A DNA stretch of 12,917 nt. It comes from Anaerolineales bacterium (GTDB lineage Bacteria > Chloroflexota > Anaerolineae > Anaerolineales > UBA4823). The notes below the pieces were generated by a model. It had not been told where the DNA came from, did no database searches, and worked only from the letters and a program-made list of their open reading frames with translations. Below are positions 1 to 7,326 of this stretch, one piece after another (positions within the stretch are counted from its first letter, which is position 1; each line of letters begins with the position of its first letter). The DNA lies in assembly GCA_026415275.1 (NCBI GenBank), contig JAOAHK010000031.1, positions 1-12,917 of the forward strand, in the 5' to 3' direction. Position numbers and translations under genes: made by a program.

Positions 1-19
1 AGATGTGTATAAGAGACAG
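1..19 (+). other. Sequencing adapter remnant (Tn5/Nextera mosaic end)
   Basis: The first 19 bases, AGATGTGTATAAGAGACAG, are identical to the engineered Tn5 mosaic end used in tagmentation libraries. Recognisable MurD sequence (LNITPNHLDRHG) begins immediately after, at base 21, so the junction is not biological. The ATG at base 3 lies inside the adapter and happens to be in frame with murD, creating a false N-terminus reading MCIRDR. It should be trimmed before submission or gene calling. Confidence 0.96.
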
Positions 20-839
20 ACTCAACATTACACCCAATCATTTAGATCGTCATGGGACGATGGAAGCTTACATCGATGCCAAAGCGCGATTGATCGGCTA
101 TCAAAAACCTGATAATGTAGCGGTTCTAAATCGCGAAGATCCCGTCACGTGGAACATTCGTGACCGCACAAGTGCACGAGTGATCACGTTTGGCATTGAT
201 CATCCCCAAACCACAGACGGCACCTTTATTCACCAAGGAACCCTTTATTACACCAAATGCAATCAATGGATTCCACTCTTTTCCATCGAAGAGATAGCCT
301 TGCGCGGCATTCATAACCTAATGAACGTATTGGCTGCCTGCGCAACAGCCATTGCTGCCAGCCTTCCCCCTGAAGCTTGTCGGGAAGGAGTTCAAGATTT
401 TCATGGTGTCCCTCACCGATTGGAATTTGTGCGCGTCTGGGGAGGAGCAGCCTGGTACAACGACTCAATTGCGACAGCTCCTGAACGCAGTATGGCAGCT
501 CTTCGCTCCTTCCATGAACCTATTGTATTGCTCGCTGGTGGTCGGGATAAAGACTTGCCGTGGGAGTCTTTTGGGGAACTGGTTGTTCAAAAGGTGCGCC
601 ATTTGATACTTTTCGGAGAGGCAGCCGCAAAGATTCGCCAAGCGGTGGAGAAAGCCGATCCGCAGCATCGACTGCCGATCTCAATGTGCCCCAATCTATT
701 CCAAGCTGTGCAAGCAGCCAAAGAAATTGTCCGTGAAGGAGATGTAGTATTACTCTCTCCTGGCGGAACCAGCTTTGACGAATTCCAAGATTTTGAGGAG
801 CGTGGTGAGTGTTTCCGAAAATGGGTTATGAATTTGTAA
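20..839 (+). CDS. murD: UDP-N-acetylmuramoylalanine--D-glutamate ligase MurD, 5' truncated
   Basis: MurD is a cytoplasmic ATP-dependent ligase that adds D-glutamate to UDP-MurNAc-L-Ala. About 272 genomic codons are visible, against roughly 440-450 for the family. The N-terminal UDP-binding domain and the P-loop are therefore missing, cut off by the contig end. What remains starts in the central domain with NITPNHLDRHG, the usual N-T-x-D-H-x-D-R region. HNLMNVLAACA follows at the central/C-terminal domain junction, then PHRLEFV, NDSIATAPE (bases about 472-486) and GGRDKDLPW near base 540. In E. coli the matching motif is NDSKAT, whose lysine contacts the D-glutamate part of the product; here it is isoleucine. 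The gene ends at TAA 837-839, inside the start of ftsW. The apparent ATG at base 3 is adapter, not a real start. Identity is secure from the motifs and the neighbours. Confidence 0.93.
796..800 (+). promoter_or_regulatory. Ribosome binding site of ftsW
   Basis: AGGAG lies 8 bases before GTG 809 and within the 3' end of murD. This favours the GTG at 809 as the ftsW start over the ATG at 821, which would be 20 bases from this site. A weaker GGTGAG (805-810) could serve the ATG, so the choice is likely but not certain. Confidence 0.6.
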
Positions 840-2092
840 AACAAAACCAATCCAATCCCGCAAAAAAAGCTCGTCAATGGCTTAAGGATAGGGCGTTTTT
901 GCGGCTGGACTTACCACTAATTTTAGTTTGCATTGCGTTGCTGTTATTTGGCTTAATGATGATCTATTCCGCCAGTGCTGAACTCTCTTTCTACTTTAGC
1001 GGTAGCCGCGACTTGTTTGCCATTTATGGCATCTTTCTCCGCCAAGTTATAGCTCTCGTCATCGCCCTTGTAGCTGCCCCAGTGGTTGTCTTGATCGATT
1101 ATCGCGCCTGGAAACCGTTTGTTTTTCCAGCGGCGTTGTTGGTGATCGTCATGCTCCTTCTCGTGCTTTTCGTGGGAGAGAGCCGCTTCGGCGCACGCAG
1201 AGGCTTGCTGGGGGGATCCTATCAACCTGCAGAGCTGGCAAAATTTGTCACTGTCATTTATGTGGCATTTTGGCTGGAAAGCAAAAAAGAAACGCTAAAA
1301 GAGATCACTTTTGGGTTGATTCCATTGATCTTGATTCTCGGTATCATGAGTGCTTTTATCCTTTTGCAGCCCGATTATAGCGCAGTTTTGACCATCCTCA
1401 TCATCGGAGGAATGCTCTTCTTTCTTGCTGGGGGTGATTGGAAGCAAATCCTTTTGCTTATCCTCGGCGTACTTATCCTCGGTGTCTTGATTATCCTCTT
1501 CACCGACACAGGGCGCACGCGAGTGATGAACTGGATACAAGGCATTGCCGATCCCACTCTCGCACCCTATCAGGTGCAACGTGCCTTAGAGGCATTCTAC
1601 AAAGGGGGTCTCTTTGGCGTTGGTCTGGGAAACAGTGTAACCAAAAGCACTGGCTTGCCAACTCCCCAATCGGATAGTATCTTCGCCATTGTAGGAGAAG
1701 AATTTGGATTGATTGGAACAACTTTTTTGCTTGGGTTATACTTGGTTATTCTGTGGCGAGGCTTAGCCATCTCGCAGCGGGCACCCGATCATTTAGGCGC
1801 GTTGCTTTCGGCTGGCATGACCAGTTGGATTGTGATGGAAGCCTTGATCAACATGGCTCAAATCGTCAATTTGATCCCTTTCACCGGGAATGCCCTACCG
1901 TTTATCAGCGCCGGTGGCTCCAACTTGGTCGTATCGATTTTTGCTATCGCCACGATATTGAATGTTTGTATCCGTTCGGAGAGCAATAAGGAACCAAAGG
2001 ATGACCTTTTCAATAAGATGGTTGATTTGCGCCGGTGGGACCGGGGGCGGCGTCTATCCCGCTCTCGCCGTGTTTCAAGCTTTAAGCAATGA
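809..2092 (+). CDS. ftsW: Septal peptidoglycan glycosyltransferase FtsW (SEDS family)
   Basis: FtsW is the polytopic membrane enzyme that polymerises lipid II into glycan strands at the division site, together with a class B PBP. The 427-residue product has a short basic cytoplasmic N-terminus and about ten hydrophobic segments starting near residue 35. SEDS landmarks are in order: GESRFGARRGL with YQPAELAKF (about 123-146), LLQPDYSAVL (about 185-194), and the large extracellular loop ending in PQSDSIFAIVGEEFGLIG. Asp289 in that loop aligns with the catalytic Asp297 of E. coli FtsW. A GTG start at 809 has a well-spaced AGGAG; the alternative is ATG 821. The start overlaps murD by 31 bp. The last 30 codons overlap murG out of frame by 92 bp, giving an Arg-rich C-terminal tail. 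RodA is the main alternative, but the dcw context supports FtsW. Confidence 0.93.
   Translation: MFPKMGYEFVKQNQSNPAKKARQWLKDRAFLRLDLPLILVCIALLLFGLMMIYSASAELSFYFSGSRDLFAIYGIFLRQVIALVIALVAAPVVVLIDYRAWKPFVFPAALLVIVMLLLVLFVGESRFGARRGLLGGSYQPAELAKFVTVIYVAFWLESKKETLKEITFGLIPLILILGIMSAFILLQPDYSAVLTILIIGGMLFFLAGGDWKQILLLILGVLILGVLIILFTDTGRTRVMNWIQGIADPTLAPYQVQRALEAFYKGGLFGVGLGNSVTKSTGLPTPQSDSIFAIVGEEFGLIGTTFLLGLYLVILWRGLAISQRAPDHLGALLSAGMTSWIVMEALINMAQIVNLIPFTGNALPFISAGGSNLVVSIFAIATILNVCIRSESNKEPKDDLFNKMVDLRRWDRGRRLSRSRRVSSFKQ
1987..1992 (+). promoter_or_regulatory. Ribosome binding site of murG
   Basis: TAAGGA sits 8 bases before ATG 2001. This, together with the usual short N-terminus of MurG ahead of its glycine loop, selects ATG 2001 over the further upstream ATG at 1962. 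The site lies within ftsW coding sequence. Confidence 0.55.
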
Positions 2093-3221
2093 GGAAAACC
2101 CGCTTAGGGAAGCGTATCTAATGAGAAAAAACACCCAATTCCCTTCCACGAAGCAGGTCTCCACCCTCTGGGTCGGAGGGGTTGGGGGTATGGAAGAACA
2201 AATTGTTCGGCGTTTCGATATCCCCTATGCGGAAATCCCAGCGGCAGGCGTCCATGGGGTTGGTTGGAAGCGCTTGCCTGCAAACGCTTTTCAAATTGGG
2301 CGTGGTATTCTTGCTGCGCGGCACATCCTGAGCCGCTTTCAACCCCAAACGATCTTTTTAACCGGCGGTTATTTAGCTTTCCCGATGGCTGTGGCTGCCC
2401 GCTACGGCATGGCTCAAGCTAAACGAGCGAAAATCTGTCTCTATGTTCCAGATATCGAACCAGCCTTGGCAGTGAAAGTCATCTCGCGCTTTGCTGATTG
2501 CATTCACGTCACAACCGAAGACAGTCGCAGGTACCTCCCACCCACTGCTCCCGTGAAGGTGAGTGGTTACCCCGTGCGAGCGGAACACTTCAAATGGGCA
2601 AACCAGCCGCACCGGAAAGAGAAAGCCTGTCAAGTTTTTCAACTCGATCCTCAACAACCGACCTTGTTGGTATTTGGTGGCAGCAAAGGAGCCCGCTCTA
2701 TCAATCGTGCCCTCATGGCAAACCTCCCTGAGATTCTTACATTCTCACAGGTCATTCATATCAGCGGACAATTGGACTGGGAAGAAGTGCAACGTTTCCG
2801 CAGCCAACTGGAAGCCAAAGTGCCAACCGAGCACTTGCTGCGCTATCGAGCATTTCCATACCTGCATGATGAGATGAGCGCAGCCTTCGCCGCAGCAGAT
2901 CTTGCCGTCTGTCGTGCTGGTGCCTCTGTGTTAGGTGAACTTCCCCTCTTTGGTTTACCTGCCATCTTAGTCCCCTATCCCTATGCTTGGCGTTACCAAC
3001 AAGTGAATGCTGAATATCTTTCTCGAAAGGGAGCGGCGCAAATTATACAGGATAGTGACTTGGTAAATCAACTGCTGCCTTCGATCCAATCCTTGCTGGA
3101 TCACCCGGTCAAACTTGCCGAGATGCGCCAAGCCATACAATCCCTTGCTCAGCCCTTCGCAGCTTACTCAATTGCCGAGAACATTTTACGAGTAGCCATG
3201 GAAAGCAGAGGTCAATCATGA
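2001..3221 (+). CDS. murG: MurG: UDP-GlcNAc transferase forming lipid II
   Basis: MurG is a peripheral inner-leaflet GT-B glycosyltransferase that moves GlcNAc from UDP-GlcNAc onto lipid I to make lipid II. The 406-residue product (start ATG 2001) is longer than the roughly 355 residues of E. coli MurG. The first glycine loop is GGTGGGVYPALA at residues 12-23; the normally conserved His after GGTGG is Gly17. About 20 extra residues (roughly 29-50) sit between that loop and the WVGGVGGMEE strand. The second glycine loop is GGSKGARSIN (226-235). The donor-binding part has CRAGASVLGE (C304-E313), VPYPYAWRYQQVNA with Q333/Q334, and GYPVRAEHF in place of the common GNPVR. It overlaps ftsW by 92 bp and the next gene by 4 bp (ATGA). 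Identity is secure despite the altered loop; function should be intact, but this is inferred. Confidence 0.93.
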   Translation: MTFSIRWLICAGGTGGGVYPALAVFQALSNEENPLREAYLMRKNTQFPSTKQVSTLWVGGVGGMEEQIVRRFDIPYAEIPAAGVHGVGWKRLPANAFQIGRGILAARHILSRFQPQTIFLTGGYLAFPMAVAARYGMAQAKRAKICLYVPDIEPALAVKVISRFADCIHVTTEDSRRYLPPTAPVKVSGYPVRAEHFKWANQPHRKEKACQVFQLDPQQPTLLVFGGSKGARSINRALMANLPEILTFSQVIHISGQLDWEEVQRFRSQLEAKVPTEHLLRYRAFPYLHDEMSAAFAAADLAVCRAGASVLGELPLFGLPAILVPYPYAWRYQQVNAEYLSRKGAAQIIQDSDLVNQLLPSIQSLLDHPVKLAEMRQAIQSLAQPFAAYSIAENILRVAMESRGQS

Positions 3222-3757
3222 TCAGTCTAGCAGCAGCCTTTTGGCTTTTGGTGGTCATTTTTGGTGTGATTGGCGCCATGCGTGGCTGGGCAAAGGAAGT
3301 GTTGGTCACCTTTAGTGCTATATTAGCCCTCTTTATTCTTGCTGTTCTTGAGCGTTATGTCCCTCCAGTGCGGGCTTTTCTGGATACGAAAAATGGAACA
3401 CCAGTTTTTTGGACACGCACCATTGTCGTTCTCGTTCTGGTGTTCTTTGGTTATCAAACCCCCAACATTCCAAAACTGAGTGGAGGCAAATTTGCCCGAG
3501 ATAAGTTGTCCGACATTCTGTTAGGGTTTGTGCTGGGTTTGTTGAATGGTTTCTTAATTATCGGGAGTGTCTGGTATTTTTTAGAGCAATCCAATTATCC
3601 CTTCCCCAAAATTATCCTGCCTCCCAAACCTGATTTTCCGGGCTATGAGGCAGCTCAAGATTTACTGCCTTTACTGGCACCGCGTTGGTTGGGTATTCCG
3701 ACCATATTCTTTGCTGTGATCTTGTTCGCATTATTTGTTTTGGTGGTGTTTATCTGA
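3218..3757 (+). CDS. CvpA-like multi-pass membrane protein in the dcw cluster
   Basis: This is a 179-residue very hydrophobic protein with about five likely membrane segments: residues 3-22, 28-46, 66-80, 98-122 and 158-179. The N-terminal stretch GVIGAMRGWAKEVL resembles the RGxxxE region of CvpA (colicin V production protein). A second match is DILLGFVLGLLNGFLIIG near residues 96-114, comparable to DRVLG...G.L.G in E. coli CvpA. The call is by pattern resemblance only. Its molecular role is unknown; CvpA relatives have been linked to envelope phenotypes. It starts inside the murG stop (ATGA, 4-bp overlap) and its stop shares one base with the murC start (TGATG), so it is translationally coupled between two cell wall genes. 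A role in the envelope or in lipid-linked precursor handling is a guess from position. Confidence 0.68.
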   Translation: MISLAAAFWLLVVIFGVIGAMRGWAKEVLVTFSAILALFILAVLERYVPPVRAFLDTKNGTPVFWTRTIVVLVLVFFGYQTPNIPKLSGGKFARDKLSDILLGFVLGLLNGFLIIGSVWYFLEQSNYPFPKIILPPKPDFPGYEAAQDLLPLLAPRWLGIPTIFFAVILFALFVLVVFI

Positions 3758-5163
3758 TGCTCAACAAGGGTGATCGCGTCCATCTAATCGGTATAGCTGG
3801 CAGTGGTTTATCTGCAATAGCGCGCGTTCTTCATGAACGTGGTTTCCAAGTCAGCGGTTCCGATCGCGCTTGGTCGCTGTTGGCACAGGAACTGAATGAA
3901 GCAGGCATTTCTGTTAGCATTGGACACCACCCTGAGAACATTCGCCATGCGCAGCTAATCATCCGCTCATCGGCTATCCCGGATGATAACATCGAAGTTG
4001 AAGCTGCACGTTTGGCAGGCATCCCCATCTTAAAACGAGTGGAGTTTCTTCCATACCTCATTGGGGATCAACAAGCCATTGCCATTGCCGGTACGCATGG
4101 AAAAACCACCACAACTGCAATGGTCGCTTGGGTTCTTACTCGCTTAGGTCATGACCCTTCTTATGTGATCGGCGGATTTTCTATTGACTTACAGCGCAAT
4201 GCCCATGCTGGTCAGGGCAATTATTTCGTCATTGAGGCGGACGAATATGATGGGATGTTCTTAGGTTTACAACCGCGTTACGCGATCATAACTAACATAG
4301 AGTATGATCACCCCGATTGCTACCCCACGCCCCGTCAATTTGAAGCAGCGTTTGAACAATTTGTAGCCCAAATTCAACCCGAGGGGGTATTGATCGGCTG
4401 TGTTGAGAACGAAGGTGTAAGCCGTTTGTTTTCAAGGCTGGAGCAACACCCCAAACGCTATGGATACGCGGTAAATACATCCCCTATCGCTTCACAGGCT
4501 GCCTACCTCGCTACAGAGGTTACAAAAAACCAACAAAAAGCTTATTCCTTCCAAGCCGAATGGCAAGGGAAAGCTTTGGCAAAGGTTGAGCTACGCATCC
4601 CTGGTCCCCATAATGTCCGCAATGCACTGGCTGTTCTGGCTCTCTGTCATCAGTTAGGTTTACCTTTAGATGATGTTGCACGAGCCCTAGGGGAGTTCCA
4701 TGGGGCTGCGCGCCGCTTCCAAATTCGTGGAACAGCCCAAGGTGTTACGATAGTTGATGACTATGCGCATCATCCTAGCGAAATCAGAGCCACTCTTGCC
4801 GCTGCACGAGATCGCTTTCCCCAACAGTTTATCTGGGCAGTTTGGCAACCTCACACCTATTCACGCACCCTAACACTATGGGACGATTTTCGCAACGCGT
4901 TCACCGACGCTGACGCCGTGATCGTCTTGGATGTATATGGCGCACGCGAAAGAGCACCGCAAGGATTCTCAATGATGAAGCTGGCTGCTGAAATCCAAGC
5001 CGAGAGGTGCTTTTTTGTCCCTAATCTCGACACATCTGAGCGATTCTTGTTAGATAACCTAGCCCCGAATCACGTTGTGCTCGTCCTTTCTGCCGGGGAT
5101 GCAGATCAACTCAGCAGCCGTTTGTTGGAGTCCCTGGCTGCATCTCGGGAGGCAGCGACATGA
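3757..5163 (+). CDS. murC: UDP-N-acetylmuramate--L-alanine ligase MurC
   Basis: MurC is the cytoplasmic ligase that adds L-alanine to UDP-MurNAc, the first peptide-forming step. The 468-residue product carries the N-terminal nucleotide fold (HLIGIAGSGLSA, residues 9-20) and the P-loop GTHGKTTTT (112-120). It also has EADEYD (160-165), TNIEYDHPD, the HNVRNALAVLA hinge, and DDYAHHPSEI (from D334) in the C-terminal domain. Start ATG 3757 is chosen because the fold begins right after it and it forms a TGATG junction with the previous stop; an upstream ATG at 3685 would add 24 residues read out of frame from the membrane gene. EADEYD is also typical of Mpl, the murein tripeptide recycling ligase, where E. 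coli MurC has EADESD. Position between murG and murB favours MurC. It overlaps murB by 4 bp. Confidence 0.9.
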   Translation: MLNKGDRVHLIGIAGSGLSAIARVLHERGFQVSGSDRAWSLLAQELNEAGISVSIGHHPENIRHAQLIIRSSAIPDDNIEVEAARLAGIPILKRVEFLPYLIGDQQAIAIAGTHGKTTTTAMVAWVLTRLGHDPSYVIGGFSIDLQRNAHAGQGNYFVIEADEYDGMFLGLQPRYAIITNIEYDHPDCYPTPRQFEAAFEQFVAQIQPEGVLIGCVENEGVSRLFSRLEQHPKRYGYAVNTSPIASQAAYLATEVTKNQQKAYSFQAEWQGKALAKVELRIPGPHNVRNALAVLALCHQLGLPLDDVARALGEFHGAARRFQIRGTAQGVTIVDDYAHHPSEIRATLAAARDRFPQQFIWAVWQPHTYSRTLTLWDDFRNAFTDADAVIVLDVYGARERAPQGFSMMKLAAEIQAERCFFVPNLDTSERFLLDNLAPNHVVLVLSAGDADQLSSRLLESLAASREAAT

Positions 5164-6197
5164 ACCATCAAAGCCTAGTTGCTCAACAACAAAGCAGCTA
5201 TGTTAATTGCCTTCAGGACATTGCTGAACGATTGAGCTTGAAGCTCCTAACCCAAACGCCGCTTTCGCGTTACACCTCAGCTCGAATTGGAGGACCAGCA
5301 GAATACCTGATTGAGATCAATTCATCTTCTAGACTAAAACAACTTATTTGTTTGGTTTGGGAACACCAAATCCCTTACACCCTGCTGGGCGGGGGCTCGA
5401 ACGTATTGATCAGCGATGATGGACTACCTGGATTAGTGATCATCAATCGCGCTCGCGGACGAGCTCGAGTTCAGTTTGATCTGAACGAGCACCTTCCACT
5501 TGTCTGGGCAGATGCTGGGGTGAGTCTCAGCCATCTTGCGCGATTAGCATCTGAACATGGTTTGAGCGGCTTAGAATGGGCTTCGGGTATCCCAGGCACC
5601 TTAGGCGGAGCAATTGTGAATAATGCCGGGGCATTTGACGGGGATATGGCTGGCAATTTGGTTATGGTCACAATCTTGCATCGCAAATGGGAAAGCGATC
5701 ACTACCGCGCTGTTCAAGAGCAGTGGACAGTGACAGATATGGATTACGGGTATCGTTCCAGTCGCTTGAAAAATCATTCTCTTCAAGTTGTTGTCTTATC
5801 TGCCCTCTTGCGACTTGAACGCCGCGATCCAGCAGAAATTAAGGCAAAGATGGATGACTTCACTCAACGAAGGAGAAAAACCCAGCCACAAGGTGCCAGT
5901 CTAGGTTCAATGTTCAAGAACCCGCCAGGGGATTTTGCTGGGCGATTAATTGACGCTGCTGGATTAAAAGGTTTGACCATTGGAGGAGCAATGATCAGCC
6001 CACTCCACGCAAACTTCTTTATCAATCTGGGAAATGCTACCGCACACGATGTTTGGCAGTTACTTCAAACAGCACGCCGAGCAGTCGCCACCAAGTTTGG
6101 GATTGAGCTAGAACTGGAAATTCAACCATTGGGTAAGTTCGAGGAGCAAACGCCCCAATTGAACACACAAGTTTCTGTCGAGGTAAACAATGGGTAA
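5160..6197 (+). CDS. murB: UDP-N-acetylenolpyruvoylglucosamine reductase MurB
   Basis: MurB is an FAD- and NADPH-dependent reductase that converts UDP-GlcNAc-enolpyruvate to UDP-MurNAc. The 345-residue product shows the FAD-binding fold in order: YTSARIGGPAEYLIEI, LLGGGSNVLISDDGL, LEWASGIPGTLGGAIVNNAGAF, DYGYRSSRLK. The substrate domain has GASLGSMFKNP, where Ser250 is the expected catalytic proton donor. It also has AGRLIDAAGLKG and HANFFINLGNATAHDV, and ends in a family-typical C-terminus with ELELEIQPLG. This pattern matches the type II (Gram-positive-like) MurB, which lacks the extra tyrosine loop of the E. coli enzyme. A strong GGGAGG (5147-5152) lies 7 bases before ATG 5160, inside murC, and the genes overlap by ATGA. 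The stop overlaps the ddl start by 8 bp. Confidence 0.95.
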   Translation: MNHQSLVAQQQSSYVNCLQDIAERLSLKLLTQTPLSRYTSARIGGPAEYLIEINSSSRLKQLICLVWEHQIPYTLLGGGSNVLISDDGLPGLVIINRARGRARVQFDLNEHLPLVWADAGVSLSHLARLASEHGLSGLEWASGIPGTLGGAIVNNAGAFDGDMAGNLVMVTILHRKWESDHYRAVQEQWTVTDMDYGYRSSRLKNHSLQVVVLSALLRLERRDPAEIKAKMDDFTQRRRKTQPQGASLGSMFKNPPGDFAGRLIDAAGLKGLTIGGAMISPLHANFFINLGNATAHDVWQLLQTARRAVATKFGIELELEIQPLGKFEEQTPQLNTQVSVEVNNG

Positions 6198-7326
6198 CCA
6201 AAATCAAAAGTTAAAAATTGCTGTCTTATTCGGGGGTGTTTCGGGTGAACACGAGATTTCTCGTTTATCCGCCCGATCAATTCTCGCCGCTTTAGACCCA
6301 GAGCGATATGAAGTATATCAAATTGCTATTACTCATGAGGGTCAATGGTTCTTCGGAGAGGATGCTTTAGACGCTCTAAACGCAGGGAATATTTCCTCTT
6401 GCACTCCTGCTACGCTTCTTCCTGATCCGACCCGCAGTGGTATTTATCTGCTCACAAAGGAGCAATCAGATGAACTTATCCGCCATCTCAGTTCTGTGGA
6501 TGTAGTTTTTCCCGTCCTTCATGGCACTTTTGGAGAAGATGGAACGATTCAAGGTTTATTAGAGATGGCAAATGTTGCTTACGTAGGCTCAGGCGTAGTT
6601 GCCTCTGCCGTTGGGATGGATAAGGGGATCTTCAAAGATGTGATGAAAGCACATAACATACCAGTCGTAGATTGGAAGGTCTTCACCCGCCGCGAAATTG
6701 AACATCACTTGAATAAGGTTATCGAAGAAAGTGAGACCATCGCGCCTTATCCGCTCTTTGTCAAACCAGCAAACCTGGGTTCTTCAGTTGGGGTGAGCAA
6801 ATGTCATAACCGTGAGGAATTGAAACTTGGGTTAGGTGAAGCCATTCGGTATGATCGGCGTATCCTCGTAGAGCGCGGTGTCAATGCCCGCGAGATCGAA
6901 GTGAGCGTACTGGGTAACGAAGAGGTTGATGCTTCGATCCCTGGTGAGATCATCCCAGCAGATGAATTTTATTCCTATGATGCAAAATACCACGATGATC
7001 GCTCCCAACTGCTGATTCCGGCGCCGTTGGATCCTGAACTGACCGAATACGCCCGTTCCCTCGCCATTCGCACCTTCAAGGCCATAGATGGCGCAGGAAT
7101 GGCACGTGTGGATATGCTTTTAGATAAAGAGAGCGGGGAGTTATTTGTCAATGAAATCAACACCATCCCTGGTTTTACCCGCATCAGCATGTATCCGAAG
7201 CTCTGGAACGCTGTCGGAATTAGTTACCCCCAATTGGTCGATCGATTGATCGAATTAGCTCTCGACCGGAAGGCGGAGAAAGCTAGGAACCTGTATCGTT
7301 ATTATCGAGATAGGAAAGGAAAGTGA
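6190..7326 (+). CDS. ddl: D-alanine--D-alanine ligase
   Basis: Ddl is the ATP-grasp enzyme that makes D-Ala-D-Ala for the pentapeptide end. The 378-residue protein begins with GGVSGEHEIS, where Glu20 aligns with Glu15 of E. coli DdlB. Then come HGTFGEDGTIQGLLE, AVGMDKGIFKDVM and FVKPANLGSSVGVSK (ATP-grasp and serine loop). FYSYDAKY (260-267), with Lys266 and Tyr267, is the omega-loop signature of true D-Ala-D-Ala ligases rather than VanA-type D-Ala-D-Lac ligases. The Mg-binding end is FVNEINTIPGFT. A normal D-Ala-D-Ala terminus is therefore inferred. GAGGT (6180-6184) lies 5 bases before ATG 6190, and the gene overlaps murB by 8 bp. Its size is nearer DdlA-type enzymes (about 360) than DdlB (306). 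Confidence 0.95.
   Translation: MGNQNQKLKIAVLFGGVSGEHEISRLSARSILAALDPERYEVYQIAITHEGQWFFGEDALDALNAGNISSCTPATLLPDPTRSGIYLLTKEQSDELIRHLSSVDVVFPVLHGTFGEDGTIQGLLEMANVAYVGSGVVASAVGMDKGIFKDVMKAHNIPVVDWKVFTRREIEHHLNKVIEESETIAPYPLFVKPANLGSSVGVSKCHNREELKLGLGEAIRYDRRILVERGVNAREIEVSVLGNEEVDASIPGEIIPADEFYSYDAKYHDDRSQLLIPAPLDPELTEYARSLAIRTFKAIDGAGMARVDMLLDKESGELFVNEINTIPGFTRISMYPKLWNAVGISYPQLVDRLIELALDRKAEKARNLYRYYRDRKGK

Noticed and set aside
1..19. A natural Tn5/IS50 end
   Set aside because: The 19-mer is the engineered mosaic sequence, it sits exactly at the contig edge, and there is no transposon sequence beside it.
1962..2000. Upstream extension of murG by 13 residues
   Set aside because: It lies wholly in ftsW coding sequence, lacks a ribosome site, and MurG normally starts just before its glycine loop, as ATG 2001 gives.
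3685..3756. Upstream extension of murC by 24 residues
   Set aside because: It is the membrane gene read in another frame; the nucleotide fold of MurC begins right after ATG 3757, which is coupled to the preceding stop.
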